Assembly (NCBI GenBank): GCA_016214985.1 | Contig: JACRMM010000058.1 | Location: forward strand, 171,343 to 235,342 | DNA: 64,000 nucleotides | Direction: 5' to 3' | DNA from: Deltaproteobacteria bacterium | GTDB lineage: Bacteria; Desulfobacterota; Deferrisomatia; Deferrisomatales; JACRMM01 | In this document: one piece after another, positions 18,697 through 29,799 of the stretch | Layout: the number at the start of each line of letters is the position of its first letter | How positions within the stretch are numbered: the stretch's first letter is position 1 | The notes under the pieces: model-generated | What the model was told of the DNA's origin: nothing | Seen by the model: the letters and a program-made list of their open reading frames with translations, nothing else | Database searches by the model: none | Translations under genes and position numbers: made by a program

Positions 18697-19866
18697 TCAG
18701 TCCGCCTGGCGCCGCAGGAAGGTGGGGATGTCGTACTCGTCGTCGAACTCGATGTCGGAGTTCACGACGCGGGAGACCCGCGAGATCGAGGGGCCGGCGA
18801 AGGGATCCTTCTTCTTGCGCAGGAAGGCGGGCACGTCGCGGTCGACGGCCTCTTCCTCCACCTTGGCCATGCGGACGACCTCCAGCGGCATGGCGTCGGC
18901 CTTGGCGTCGCCGAAGCCGGTGGCGATGACCGTGACCGACACGGCATCGCCCATGGCGTCGTCGATCACCTGGCCGAAGATGATGTTCGCGTCCTCGTGG
19001 GCGGTCTCCTGGATGAGGCCCGCGGCCTCGGTCACCTCGGCCAGCGTCATGGTCGAGGGGCCGGTGATGTTGATCAGCACGCCCCGGGCGCCCTCGATCG
19101 AGAGGTTGTCGAGGAGCGGGCTCGACACGGCGTCCTGGGCGGCGAGCACGGCGCGGTTGTCGCCGCTTCGCGTGCCGGTGCCCATGAGCGCCATTCCCTT
19201 CTCGCTCATGATCGTGCGCACGTCGGCAAAGTCGACGTTGATGATCCCCGAGGTGGTGATCAGGTCGCTGATCCCCTTGACGGCGCGGCACAGCACGTCG
19301 TCCACCATCCGGAAGGCCTCGATGATCGAGGTGTTCTTGCCCGCGATGGAGAGCAGCCGGTCGTTGGGGATGGTGATCAGGGTGTCGACCGCCTCGCGCA
19401 GCTCGTCGATCCCCTCCTTGGCGAGGCGCATCCGGCGCTTGCCCTCGAACTGGAAGGGCTTGGTCACCACGCCCACGGTGAGGGCACCGCACTCCTTGGC
19501 GATGCGGGCCACGATCGGGCTCGCGCCCGTGCCCGTGCCGCCGCCCATCCCGGCCGTGATGAAGACCATGTCGGCGCCGGCGATCACGTCGGCCACCGCC
19601 GAGGTGTCTTCCAGGGCAGCCTGGCGGCCCACGCCCGGGTCGGCCCCAGCGCCGAGCCCTCGCGTGAGGCTCGAGCCGAGCTGGATCTTGACCGGCGCCA
19701 GGTTGCACCGCAGCGCCTGGGCGTCGGTGTTGGCGGCGATGAAGTCCACGCCCCCGACGCCCAGCGACATCATCGTGTTGAGCGCGTTGCCGCCTCCGCC
19801 TCCGCAGCCGATGACCTTGATGCGCGCGTTGAAGCAGGCCGGGGTGTCGATGTCGAACTTGGCCAT
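18697..19866 (-). CDS. ftsZ: Cell division protein FtsZ
   Basis: Tubulin-like GTPase that forms the cytokinetic Z ring. 389 aa, with the GTP-binding signature GGGTGTGASP, the N-terminal IKVIGCGGGGGNALN loop and the T7 loop NVDFADVRTIM. The C-terminus ends YDIPTFLRRQAD, the conserved peptide that binds FtsA and other partners. The ATG at 19866 has AAGGAGG upstream. Last gene of the dcw cluster, 44 bases after ftsA. Confidence 0.98.
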   Translation of the reverse strand: MAKFDIDTPACFNARIKVIGCGGGGGNALNTMMSLGVGGVDFIAANTDAQALRCNLAPVKIQLGSSLTRGLGAGADPGVGRQAALEDTSAVADVIAGADMVFITAGMGGGTGTGASPIVARIAKECGALTVGVVTKPFQFEGKRRMRLAKEGIDELREAVDTLITIPNDRLLSIAGKNTSIIEAFRMVDDVLCRAVKGISDLITTSGIINVDFADVRTIMSEKGMALMGTGTRSGDNRAVLAAQDAVSSPLLDNLSIEGARGVLINITGPSTMTLAEVTEAAGLIQETAHEDANIIFGQVIDDAMGDAVSVTVIATGFGDAKADAMPLEVVRMAKVEEEAVDRDVPAFLRKKKDPFAGPSISRVSRVVNSDIEFDDEYDIPTFLRRQAD

Positions 19867-19910
19867 GACGGGTGCCTCCTTGGGGCGAAGGGTAAGGAAA
19901 AAGAGATCGA

Positions 19911-21143
19911 TCAGAAGAACTCCTTGAACCACTGGCGCATGCGTCGAGCCACCTTGGCGAAGAGGTTGCCGTCGGATTCCCCCAGGTCCTGGGGCCGCCG
20001 CTCTCGCTGACGCGCGCCGTAGAGCACGAGCCCGACCGCGGTGGCGTAGGCCGGGTCCTGCAGGGCGTCGACGAGGCCCTCCACGTCGTGGGGGATTCCC
20101 CGGCGCACCGGCAGGTTGAAGACCTGCTCGGCGAGCTCCGGCGTACCCTCCAGGATCGAACCTCCCCCGGTCAGGACGAGCCCGGACGCCGCGAGGACGT
20201 CGACCCCTGCCTTCTGCAGGTCCTGGCGCACGAGGGTGAGGATCTCCTCCATCCGGGGCTCGACGATCTCGGCCAGGATGCGCCGGTTCAGCACCCGAGG
20301 CCGGCGGCCGCCGGCGCTCGGCACCTCGATGGTCTCGTCCTTGCCCACGAGCGACGCGAGCGCGCAGCCGAAACGGCGCTTGATCTTTTCCGCCTCGGGC
20401 GTCGGCGTGCGCAGGCCCACCGCGATGTCGTTCGTGACGTGGCTGCCGCCCAGCGAGAGGACCGAGGTGTGCTTCACCGCCCCCTGGGCGACCACGGCGA
20501 TGTCGGTGGTGCCGCCGCCGAGGTCGGCCAGGGCGACGCCGAGCTCGCGCTCGTCTTCGGTCAGCACGGCCTCGGCGCTCGCCAGGGGCTCGAGGATGAT
20601 GTCGGCGACCTCGAGGCCCGCCTTGTGGCAGCACTTGACGATGTTCTGGGCGCTCGTGACCGCGGCCGTGACGATGTGGACCTTGGCCTCCAGGCGCACG
20701 CCGCTCATGCCCAGGGGCTCCTTGATCCCGTCCTGGTCGTCGATGACGAACTCCTGCGCGATGGTGTGGATCACCTCGCGGTCGGTGGGGATGGCGACCG
20801 CGCGGGCCGCCTCGATCACCCGGCGCACGTCGGAGGGTCGAACCTCCTTGTCCTTGAGCGCGATCACGCCGTGGCTGTTGAAGCCCTTGATGTGGCCCCC
20901 GGCGATGCCCGCATACACGCGCTGGATTCGGCGGTCGGCCATGATCTCGGCCTCCTCCACCGCTTTGCGGATCGACTGCACCGTGGCCTCGATGTTGATC
21001 ACCACCCCCTTGCGCAGCCCGCTCGAGGGGTGGGTGCCGAAGCCGAGAATGCGCACCCCCTCGGGGGTGACCTCTCCCACCACGGCGCAGATCTTGGTGG
21101 TGCCGATGTCCAGACCGACCGTCAGCTCGGAGCTACCCTTCAT
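19911..21143 (-). CDS. ftsA: Cell division protein FtsA
   Basis: Actin-like membrane tether of the Z ring, 410 aa. Actin-family motifs are visible: LTVGLDIGTTKICAVVGE (phosphate 1), LADLGGGTTDIAV (phosphate 2) and LVLTGGGSILEGTPELA (adenosine). The C-terminal amphipathic helix (VARRMRQWFKEFF) is the membrane-targeting sequence. The start codon overlaps the ftsQ stop (ATGA), so translation is probably coupled. Confidence 0.97.
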   Translation of the reverse strand: MKGSSELTVGLDIGTTKICAVVGEVTPEGVRILGFGTHPSSGLRKGVVINIEATVQSIRKAVEEAEIMADRRIQRVYAGIAGGHIKGFNSHGVIALKDKEVRPSDVRRVIEAARAVAIPTDREVIHTIAQEFVIDDQDGIKEPLGMSGVRLEAKVHIVTAAVTSAQNIVKCCHKAGLEVADIILEPLASAEAVLTEDERELGVALADLGGGTTDIAVVAQGAVKHTSVLSLGGSHVTNDIAVGLRTPTPEAEKIKRRFGCALASLVGKDETIEVPSAGGRRPRVLNRRILAEIVEPRMEEILTLVRQDLQKAGVDVLAASGLVLTGGGSILEGTPELAEQVFNLPVRRGIPHDVEGLVDALQDPAYATAVGLVLYGARQRERRPQDLGESDGNLFAKVARRMRQWFKEFF

Positions 21144-21886
21144 CGATCCCCACCTTCTCCCGCCGCGTTGACCACGCGCGCGATGATCTTGTCGTCGTAG
21201 GCGAGGTTCACGGTCCGTGCCGTCTGTCCCCGGCGCTCCAACTGCCGGCGCAACCGCGCCAACCGCACGAACTTCTCCTCCAGGGCCCCCGCGCCGAGGT
21301 AGATGCCTTGGGCCGAGTCGCCGGCGGCGTACACCGTGTACCCGTCGGCAGGATCCGCGTGGATCTCACTCACCTCGCCCACGGGGACGTTTCGGGCGAC
21401 GCAGGCGAGCGTCGCCAGGAGGCTCGCCCGAGCCGGTCCGGGGCTCTCGAGGTCGGACCAGGTCAGGCCGGTGAGCACCGGGTAGTCGAGACCCTGGTCG
21501 ACCGGCGCTCGGACCACGTGCCCCTCCTGGGTGAGGTAGTAGAGCCGGTCGAGTCGCACCAGGTACGCGGGCACCCACTCCTCCACCGTGACGGCGAGCG
21601 ACCACGGGAGCTGGCGGATGATCCGGGCCCGCTTCACCCAGGGCAGGGCCTCCACCCGGCGCTGCACTGCCTGCACGTCGACGGCGAAGAGGGTCGTGTC
21701 CGGCGTCAGGTGGGCCGCCTCGACGATCGTCGACGGTGGCGTGCGTTCGGTCCCCTGGACCCGCACCTCCCGCACGGCGAAGGGCGAGAGCCCCGGTGCC
21801 GCCCGCAGGCCTGCCCACAGACCGGCGGCGAGCAGGAGGCTCACCAGGGCCCAGAGGAGCGCGCCGAGCGGGGGCAGCCTCGTCAC
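21140..21886 (-). CDS. ftsQ: Cell division protein FtsQ
   Basis: 248-aa bitopic divisome protein. A short cytoplasmic start and one membrane helix (LLWALVSLLLAAGLWAGLRA) precede the POTRA domain (FAVREVRVQGTERTPPSTIV) and the beta domain (WVKRARIIRQLPWSLAVTVEE). It links FtsA/FtsZ to the periplasmic FtsL/FtsB/FtsI group. GTG start at 21886, seven bases after ddl; the stop overlaps the ftsA start. Confidence 0.93.
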   Translation of the reverse strand: MTRLPPLGALLWALVSLLLAAGLWAGLRAAPGLSPFAVREVRVQGTERTPPSTIVEAAHLTPDTTLFAVDVQAVQRRVEALPWVKRARIIRQLPWSLAVTVEEWVPAYLVRLDRLYYLTQEGHVVRAPVDQGLDYPVLTGLTWSDLESPGPARASLLATLACVARNVPVGEVSEIHADPADGYTVYAAGDSAQGIYLGAGALEEKFVRLARLRRQLERRGQTARTVNLAYDDKIIARVVNAAGEGGDR

Positions 21887-21893
21887 AGCCGCC

Positions 21894-22808
21894 TCACGCC
21901 TTCAGGCTCGCGCCCGCCAGAATGCGCTCCACGAGCTCGTCGAACTCGATCCCCGCGGCCTGGGCGGCCTTGGGGAGCAGGCTCGTGGGCGTCATCCCCG
22001 GGATGGTGTTGACCTCCAGCACCCAGGGTCGCCCCTGCTCGTCCAGGAGCACGTCGACTCTGGCGGCACCCGAGCACCCTAGCGCCACGTACGCCGCCGC
22101 CCCTGCGTGGGACGCCCGAGTCGCGGTGCCCTCATCGAGCTCGGCGGGGCAGATGTAGCGGGTCCGGCCGGGCGTGTACTTGGACGCGTAGTCGTAGAAG
22201 CCGCCCTCGGGCACGACCTCCACCAGGGGCAGCGGTGTTGCGTCGAGTACCCCCAGAGTCACTTCGCGGCCGGCCACGAACGCCTCTATCAGGACCTCGT
22301 CGGCGCAGGCGCGGGCTGTGGCCACGGCCGCTTCGATCTCCTCGGGCACGCGGGCCACCGCGATGCCGATGGTGGAGCCTTCGCGCAGCGGCTTGGCCAC
22401 GAGGGGCACGGGGAGCGCGATCGCCGAGGTGGGCTGGCCGGGCTTCAGGACCTGGAAGTCGGGGGTGGGCACCCCGTTGGCCCGAAACACCACCTTGGAG
22501 AGGCCTTTGTCCATGGCGAGCGCACTCGCCAGCACGCCGGAGCCGGTATAAGGGATGCCGACCATCTCCAGGAGCCCCTGGACCGTGCCGTCCTCGCCCC
22601 ACCGGCCGTGGAGGGCGAGGAACGCCACCGCCGGCCGGACCACGGCGAGGCGGGCAGCGAGGTCGTCTCGCGCGTCGATCTCCACCACCGTGTGGCCCCG
22701 CCGGCGCAGCGCCTCGGCCACGGCGGCCCCGGTCCGCAGGCTCACGTCGCGCTCGGCGCTTCGACCGCCCAGGAGCACCGCCACCGGGCCCCTCGTCTGT
22801 TCGCTCAT
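21894..22808 (-). CDS. ddl: D-alanine--D-alanine ligase
   Basis: ATP-grasp enzyme that joins two D-Ala for the peptidoglycan stem, 304 aa. Motifs seen: VLLGGRSAERDVSLRTG at the N-terminus, the VPLVAKPLREGSTIGIA loop, RVDVLLDEQGRPWVLEVNTIPGMT with the metal-binding Glu/Asn, and the final helix. The ATG at 22808 lies four bases after the murB stop. Confidence 0.95.
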   Translation of the reverse strand: MSEQTRGPVAVLLGGRSAERDVSLRTGAAVAEALRRRGHTVVEIDARDDLAARLAVVRPAVAFLALHGRWGEDGTVQGLLEMVGIPYTGSGVLASALAMDKGLSKVVFRANGVPTPDFQVLKPGQPTSAIALPVPLVAKPLREGSTIGIAVARVPEEIEAAVATARACADEVLIEAFVAGREVTLGVLDATPLPLVEVVPEGGFYDYASKYTPGRTRYICPAELDEGTATRASHAGAAAYVALGCSGAARVDVLLDEQGRPWVLEVNTIPGMTPTSLLPKAAQAAGIEFDELVERILAGASLKA

Positions 22809-22812
22809 CCGC

Positions 22813-23760
22813 TCACTCCTGGATCCGAAGCTTGCCTTTGTCCCAGTCCCCGACGATCCGCACCTCGGGGTCGAGCCGCACCTTGAACCGCACGTACACC
22901 CGCTCCTGGATCATGCCCATGAGCGCCACCACCTGGCTGGCCGTGGCCATGCCGGCGTTGACGATGAAGTTCGCGTGGATGCGCGATACCTCGGCCTCAC
23001 CGACCTTCACGCCCTTCAGGCCGCACTGCTCGATGAGCCGTCCCGCGGACTCGGACGGGGGGTTCTTGAAGACGCTTCCGGCGCTGGGCTCCTGGAGCGG
23101 CTGTTTGTCGCGCCGGAGGCGAAGCAGGTCCTGCACCTTGGCCTTCACCTGCTCGGGCGGGCACGGCTCGCCCCAGAGCAGAGCCCCGAGCACGATCGCT
23201 CCGGCCGGCAGGTCGAGCTGCCGGTACGTGAAGCGCAGCCGATCCCGGTCCAACCGCCGAACGTCTCCCTCGGGGGTCATGATCTCCACCTCGAGCACGC
23301 GCTCGCCGATCTCGACGCCCCAGGCCCCGGCGTTCATGGCCAGCGCGCCGCCCACCGTCCCTGGGATGCCGGCCAGGGCCTCGAGCCCGGAGACCCCCTC
23401 GTCCACGGTCCACCGGATGAGCCGGCGCAGGGAAACCCCGGCGTCGGCCCAGAAGGTGATGCGATCCTGCGCGCCGTCGCGGCGCTCGACGGTGCGGAAG
23501 CCCTCGGCGAGGCTGATCGCCGCGCCCCGGACTCCGCCGTCGCGGACCACCAGGTTCGAGCCCGCGCCCAGGACAAGGTACGGGACGCTCCTCTCCCGCA
23601 GCACGCCGAGCAGCGCCGTGAGGTCGTCGCGGTCGGCCGGGTAGACGAGAAGGTCGGCCGGGCCGCCGACCCGCATGGTCGTGAGCTCCGCCATGGGCGC
23701 GTTGAGGACCACCCGGCCCCGAACGAGCTTCTGAAGGACGTCCATCGCGGTCTTGGCCAC
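22813..23760 (-). CDS. murB: UDP-N-acetylenolpyruvoylglucosamine reductase MurB
   Basis: FAD-dependent reductase producing UDP-MurNAc, 315 aa. The FAD-binding segment (YLVLGAGSNLVVRDGGVRG), the GLEALAGIPGTVGGALAMNAG region, the catalytic SVFKNP (Ser) and the C-terminal SRIHANFIVN are present, as in type II MurB. The GTG at 23760 has GGAGG six bases upstream. A GTG at 23766 overlaps the murC stop as GTGA but lies directly against the ribosome-binding site, so I prefer 23760. Confidence 0.94.
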   Translation of the reverse strand: MAKTAMDVLQKLVRGRVVLNAPMAELTTMRVGGPADLLVYPADRDDLTALLGVLRERSVPYLVLGAGSNLVVRDGGVRGAAISLAEGFRTVERRDGAQDRITFWADAGVSLRRLIRWTVDEGVSGLEALAGIPGTVGGALAMNAGAWGVEIGERVLEVEIMTPEGDVRRLDRDRLRFTYRQLDLPAGAIVLGALLWGEPCPPEQVKAKVQDLLRLRRDKQPLQEPSAGSVFKNPPSESAGRLIEQCGLKGVKVGEAEVSRIHANFIVNAGMATASQVVALMGMIQERVYVRFKVRLDPEVRIVGDWDKGKLRIQE

Positions 23761-23762
23761 GG

Positions 23763-25136
23763 TCACCCTCCATGGAGGCGCTGGAGGAGCGCCTCGCCGA
23801 CCTGCCACACGTTGCCCGCTCCCAGGGTGACCACCAGGTCGCCGGGTCGCAGCTCCGGCTCCAGGGCTGCCGGGATCTCGGCCACGTCGGCCACGTAGCG
23901 CACGGCCTTGTGGCCGTGCGCCCTCATCCCCTCGGCCAGGATCTCCGCCGATACACCCGGGATCGGCGCCTCGCCGGCCGGGTAGATCCCGGTCACTACG
24001 ACCAGGTCTGCCGAGTAGAAGGCGGTGAGGAACCGGTCGAAGAGGTCGCGGGTGCGGCTGAAGCGGTGGGGCTGGAAGATCGCGATCACCCTTCGGTCCC
24101 AGGACTCGCGCAAGGCCTTCAGCACGGCCTGGATCTCGGAGGGGTGGTGCCCGTAGTCGTCGACGACCAGCACGCCGCGTGCCTCGCCCTTGACCTGGGA
24201 GCGCCGATCCACCCCCGAGAACCCGGCCAGGGCCCGGCCGATCACGTCGGGCTCGACGCCGAGCTCGGTGCCCACGGCGAAGGAGGCCAGCGCGTTGAGC
24301 ACGTTGTGCTGCCCCGGCAGGCCGAGCTCCACCTGGCCCGCGGGCTCGCCCTTGAGCAGGACCTCGAACCGCGAGCGGCCGTGGGCCTGCGTCAGGTGGC
24401 GGGCCGACACCTCGGCCTGGGCCGAGAGGCCGTAGGTGATCGACCGCTTCTTGAACCGTGGCAGGAGACCCTGGACCCTCGGGTCGTCCAGGCAGGCCAC
24501 CACCGCGCCGTAGAACGGCACCTTGTTGGCGAAGCTCACGAAGGCGGCCTCCAGGGCCTCCTCGGTGCCGTAGTGTTCCATGTGCTCGCGGTCGACGTTC
24601 GTGATCACGGCCACCGTGGGCGCGAGCAGGAGGAAGCTGCCGTCGCTCTCGTCCGCCTCGGCCACCAGGAACTCGCCCTGGCCGAGCCGGGCGTTGGTGC
24701 CCAGGGAGGCGATGCGCCCGCCGACGACCACCGTGGGGTCGAGACCCGCCTCGGAGAGGACCGCGGCGACGAGCGAGGTCGTCGTGGTCTTGCCGTGGGC
24801 GCCGGCCACCGCCACGGCGTACTTCATCCGCATCAGCTCGGCGAGCATCTCGGCCCGGGGGATCACGGGCACGAGCCGGCGGTGCGCCTCCACGACCTCG
24901 GGGTTGTCGGACCGGACGGCCGACGACACCACGACCACCGAGGCGTCGCCCAGGTGCTCAGCTCCGTGGCCCAGCCCGATGCGCGCACCGAGCGCGCCCA
25001 GGCGCTCGGTGATGGGCGAGGCACGGAGGTCCGAACCGCTCACCCGGTACCCCAGGTTCAGAAGCACCTCGGCGATGCCGCTCATCCCGATCCCGCCGAT
25101 GCCCACGAAGTGGATGTGCTGCTCTTTGCGGTACAT
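23763..25136 (-). CDS. murC: UDP-N-acetylmuramate--L-alanine ligase MurC
   Basis: Adds L-Ala to UDP-MurNAc. 457 aa with the N-terminal nucleotide-sugar domain (HFVGIGGIGMSGIAEVLLNLG), the ATP loop AVAGAHGKTTTTSLV, FLVAEADESDGSFL, and the C-terminal YGHHPSEIQAVL motif. A typical Mur ligase of normal length. It follows murG by 18 bases and has its own ATG at 25136. Confidence 0.97.
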   Translation of the reverse strand: MYRKEQHIHFVGIGGIGMSGIAEVLLNLGYRVSGSDLRASPITERLGALGARIGLGHGAEHLGDASVVVVSSAVRSDNPEVVEAHRRLVPVIPRAEMLAELMRMKYAVAVAGAHGKTTTTSLVAAVLSEAGLDPTVVVGGRIASLGTNARLGQGEFLVAEADESDGSFLLLAPTVAVITNVDREHMEHYGTEEALEAAFVSFANKVPFYGAVVACLDDPRVQGLLPRFKKRSITYGLSAQAEVSARHLTQAHGRSRFEVLLKGEPAGQVELGLPGQHNVLNALASFAVGTELGVEPDVIGRALAGFSGVDRRSQVKGEARGVLVVDDYGHHPSEIQAVLKALRESWDRRVIAIFQPHRFSRTRDLFDRFLTAFYSADLVVVTGIYPAGEAPIPGVSAEILAEGMRAHGHKAVRYVADVAEIPAALEPELRPGDLVVTLGAGNVWQVGEALLQRLHGG

Positions 25137-25154
25137 GAGTCTCCTTCGGAGCGC

Positions 25155-26246
25155 CTAGGCCGCCCGGCTGCCCGGCTGCCCCGCTGCCAAACGGAACAAG
25201 TCGTCTACGATCGCCGCGGCCGCGTCGCGGCGGGCCGAGCGCTCCGCTGCGGCAGCCATGGCTGTGAGCCGGTCCCCGGCCGCTAAGAGCGCCGACAACG
25301 TCTCGGCGAGGCCCTGGGGCGTGAGATTCGGCTCCAGGATCAGGACCGCGGCACCCCGGCCTTCGGCCGCCCGGGCGTTCGCCTCCTGATGGCCCCCCGC
25401 AGCGAAGGGGAACGGCACCAGCACCGCGGGCCGGCCGGCGGAGGAGAGCTCGGCGAGCGTCAGAGCTCCGGCCCGGGCGATCACGAGGTGCGCCCGGCCG
25501 TAGGCGCTCGCCATGTCGTCGATGAACTCGACCACCGAGACGTCTGCCCGGTCCCCGTAGCGCGCCGACACGTCGGCCGCGTTTCCTCGGCCCGCCTGGT
25601 GAACGACCGCCAGGGGACGGGAGATGCGGGCCAGCGCCGCCGGCAGGGCTTCATTGAGGGCGCGCGCGCCCTGGCTCCCGCCGACGACCAGCAGCCGGGC
25701 CGGCTCGTTCGGTCGGGGAGAGGCGTAGGGCAGTGCCGCTGTGAGCGCGCGGCGCAACGGGTTCCCCGTTACCCGGACCTTCTCGGCAGGAAAGAGCGTT
25801 GCCGCGGCCTCGTCGCCGGCGTACACGCGGCGCACCACCCGCGCCAGGACACGGTTGGCCAGCCCGGGCCGGGCGTTCTGCTCCTGGATGGCGGTGGGCA
25901 CGCGCCGAAGCCACGCGAGGGCGACCACGGGGAAGGACGAGTAGCCCCCGACCCCGAGGCACGCGTCGGGCCGGAACGCGTCGAGGATTCTCCGGGCGTC
26001 GGCGAGCGCCAGCGCCTGGGCCCAGAGCGCGCGCACCGTGCCGAGGGCCCCCGCCCCCACGAGCCCCCGGGCCCGAAGGGGCTCGAACGCGAGCCCCAGC
26101 GCCGGGAGCACCCGCGCCTCGAGGCCGCGTTCGGTGCCGGCGAAGAGAACGCTGTGCCCGCTGCCGCGGCCGAGCAGTTCTTCGGCCACGGCGATGCCGG
26201 GGTACAGGTGGCCCCCGGTGCCGCCGCCGGCGATGAGGAGCCTCAC
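25155..26246 (-). CDS. murG: Lipid II synthase MurG (GlcNAc transferase)
   Basis: Membrane-associated GT28 glycosyltransferase adding GlcNAc to lipid I. 363 aa. It has the GGGTGGHLYPGIAVAEEL loop, QEQNARPGLANR (acceptor side), VVGGSQGARALNE and the GALTLAELSSAGRPAVLVPF donor-binding segment. The GTG at 26246 overlaps the ftsW stop as GTGA. Confidence 0.95.
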   Translation of the reverse strand: MRLLIAGGGTGGHLYPGIAVAEELLGRGSGHSVLFAGTERGLEARVLPALGLAFEPLRARGLVGAGALGTVRALWAQALALADARRILDAFRPDACLGVGGYSSFPVVALAWLRRVPTAIQEQNARPGLANRVLARVVRRVYAGDEAAATLFPAEKVRVTGNPLRRALTAALPYASPRPNEPARLLVVGGSQGARALNEALPAALARISRPLAVVHQAGRGNAADVSARYGDRADVSVVEFIDDMASAYGRAHLVIARAGALTLAELSSAGRPAVLVPFPFAAGGHQEANARAAEGRGAAVLILEPNLTPQGLAETLSALLAAGDRLTAMAAAAERSARRDAAAAIVDDLFRLAAGQPGSRAA

Positions 26247-27352
26247 GGAACGGCCTCCCGCGCCAGCCCGGAGAGCAGTCCTGCGGCCGTCAGCGAGATG
26301 ATCAGCCCGGTCCCGCCATAGGAGAGGAACGGAAAAGGCAGCCCCTTGGTCGGCAGGCACCCGGTCACCACCAGCGCATTCAGCCCCGCCTGGAGGCCGA
26401 TCCAGGTGGTGAGCCCGGTCGCCAGGAGCCGCCGGAAGGCGTCTTCCTGGCGCAGCGCGATGCGGTAGCCGCGGACCACCAGGAACGCCATGGCTGCCAG
26501 GACGCCCCATACGCCCACCAGCCCGCCCTCCTCGGCCCAGACGCTCAGGATGAAGTCAGTGTGCGCCTCGGGCAGATAGTAGAGCTTCTGACGCCCGGCA
26601 CCCAGCCCCACGCCCCAGAAGCCCCCGTTGCCGAAGGCCAGGAGGCTCTGGACGAGCTGGAACCCCGCCCCGCGGGCGTGGCTCCAGGGGTCGAGGAATG
26701 CGAGCACCCGCTGGAGCCTCCAGGGCACGAAGGCTACGAGCCCGACCACCAGTACCAGGGCCGGGGCCACGGCGAGGCTGAGGTGCTTGAGCCTTACCCC
26801 CCCCGCCAGGGCCATGGCGCCGACGACGGCGGCCAGGAGCACCGTGGTCCCCAAGTCCGGCTCCACCAGGATCAGCGCCAACGGCACGGCGGGGATGAGC
26901 ATGTTGGGCAGGAACCCGTACGCGAAGCTCTTCACCCGGTCGCCGCGCTTGGCGAGACTGTGGGCCAGGAACAGCACCACGGCGAGCTTGGCGACCTCGG
27001 AGGGCTGGAAGCCGAACCCCGGGAATCGCACCCACCGATGGGCCCCGTTGACGCCCGCGCCCAGGGACGGCACGAGCGGCAGGCACAAGAGAAGCGCCGC
27101 GGCGGCGATGCCGGGGTAGGCGAGCTTGCGAACCGTCTCGGGCGGCACGCGCAGTGCGCCGGTGCAGGCCGCGAGGCCCAGCAAGGCGTAAACGACGGCG
27201 CGCTTCAGGTAGCCGTAAGCGTCGCCGTTCACCTTCCCGAAGGTGAGCGGAGAAGACGTCGAGTATACGAGCACGACTCCGAGGCAGGTCAGGGCCGCGG
27301 CCACGCCGAGGATCCACAGGTCGGGTCGGCGCCTCGCCTCAGACGGCTGCAC
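26243..27352 (-). CDS. ftsW: Septal peptidoglycan polymerase FtsW (SEDS family)
   Basis: 369-aa SEDS glycosyltransferase with about ten membrane helices. Family motifs: GAHRWVRFPGFGFQPSEVAKLA, EPDLGTTVLLA, and LPTKGLPFPFLSYGGTGLI at the C-terminal end. It polymerises lipid II with FtsI. The GTG at 27352 follows GAGGAGGGACC and lies inside the end of murD, a 14-base overlap. Confidence 0.94.
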   Translation of the reverse strand: MQPSEARRRPDLWILGVAAALTCLGVVLVYSTSSPLTFGKVNGDAYGYLKRAVVYALLGLAACTGALRVPPETVRKLAYPGIAAAALLLCLPLVPSLGAGVNGAHRWVRFPGFGFQPSEVAKLAVVLFLAHSLAKRGDRVKSFAYGFLPNMLIPAVPLALILVEPDLGTTVLLAAVVGAMALAGGVRLKHLSLAVAPALVLVVGLVAFVPWRLQRVLAFLDPWSHARGAGFQLVQSLLAFGNGGFWGVGLGAGRQKLYYLPEAHTDFILSVWAEEGGLVGVWGVLAAMAFLVVRGYRIALRQEDAFRRLLATGLTTWIGLQAGLNALVVTGCLPTKGLPFPFLSYGGTGLIISLTAAGLLSGLAREAVP

Positions 27353-28714
27353 GGTCCCTCCTCTCGGCCTCGTCGCGGCACAGTCTCTGGAAGGCATCGC
27401 CGCGCGCCGCGTAGCCGGTGAAGAAGTCGAAGCTCGAGCAGGCCGGCGAAAGGAGGACCGTGTCGCCGGGCTGGGCCGCGTCGAAGACGAGTCGCACCGC
27501 CTCGGGCCAGTCTGCGGCCGTGACCAGGGGGGCCGCTCCCTCGAGCGCCTCGGTCATCCGGGCCGCCGAAGCGCCGACGAGAACCCCCCGGCGCACGCGC
27601 CCCGGCAGGCAGGCGGCCAGGGGCGCGTAGTCTCCCCCCTTGTCCACGCCCCCGGCGACCCAGACCACCGGGGGCTCCACGGTCTCGAGCGCGCGCCGGG
27701 CGGCGTCCACATTCGTCCCCTTGGAGTCGTCCACGAACCGGATCCCGCGCCACGAGAGGAAGGCCTCCACCCGGTGGGGCAGGCCCCGGAACGTCCGGGC
27801 CTCGGCCCACGTGGCCCGGGGGTCGGCCCCGACCCAGGCGGCCGCGAGGCACGCGGCCAGGGCGTTGCCGAGGTTGTGGCGTCCAGCCAGGAGGAGCTCG
27901 CCGCGGGGGACCCGCACGCCGTCTCGTCCGGGGAGGAGGAAGACGGCGTCGTCCCCTTCCGCCCAGGCGCCCACCGAGAGCCGGCGCTCGGTAGAGTAGG
28001 GGAGGAGCACCGAGCCCGGGGCGGCCGCCCGGAAGGCCGCCCAGGCGGCCGGGTCGTCGGCGTTGACGATCGCCGCGTCGCCGGCGCCCTGGTTCTCGAA
28101 CAGTCGCACCTTCGCGCGGCCGTACCCGGCCAGGTCGCCGTGGCGATCGAAGTGGTCGTCGGTGAGGTTCAAAAAGAGGCCGACCTTGGGCCGGAACGCC
28201 CGGATCGACTCGAGCTGGAAGCTCGAGACCTCGGCCACGACGACGTCCCACGCGCCGCCCACCGCCTCCACGAGCGGCGTGCCCACGTTCCCGCCCACGA
28301 AGACCGCCCGCCCCTGGGCCTCGAGGATCCGTCCGAGAAGCGTCGTCACCGTTGTCTTGCCGTTGGTGCCGGTCACGGCCACGATCGGCGCCTCCAGAAA
28401 CCAGGACGCCAGCTCCAGCTCGCCGACGACGTCAACCCCCGCGCTCCGGAGCTCCCGCACCCGGGGCGCCCCGACCGAGATTCCCGGGCTCAGGATCGCG
28501 AGATCGAAGGCCGCCGGATCCACCCGGGCCCCGCCGGCCGCGAGCGTCGCCCCCTCGGGCTCCAGGGCCAGGGCGTCGGCGGGGAGTGCGTCCCGGGGCC
28601 CGTCGTCGTGCACGGTCACGCGGGCGCCCCTCGCGAGCAGGAAGCGCGCCGCCGAGCGGCCGCTCACTCCCGCGCCGAGCACCAGGGCCCGGCGGCCCTT
28701 GAGGTCTGGGGTTT

Positions 28715-28718
<4 letters not shown>
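27339..28718 (-). CDS. murD: UDP-N-acetylmuramoylalanine--D-glutamate ligase MurD
   Basis: Adds D-Glu to UDP-MurNAc-L-Ala. 459 aa: N-terminal Rossmann-like fold (RALVLGAGVSGRSAARFLL), ATP loop AVTGTNGKTTVTTLLG, NLTDDHFDRHGDL, RVEAFLSWRGIRFVDDSKGT and the C-terminal LLSPACSSFDFFTGYAARG. ATG start at 28718 overlapping the mraY stop as ATGA. Confidence 0.97.
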
Positions 28719-29791
<1,073 letters not shown>

Positions 29792-29799
29792 CGAGTCCC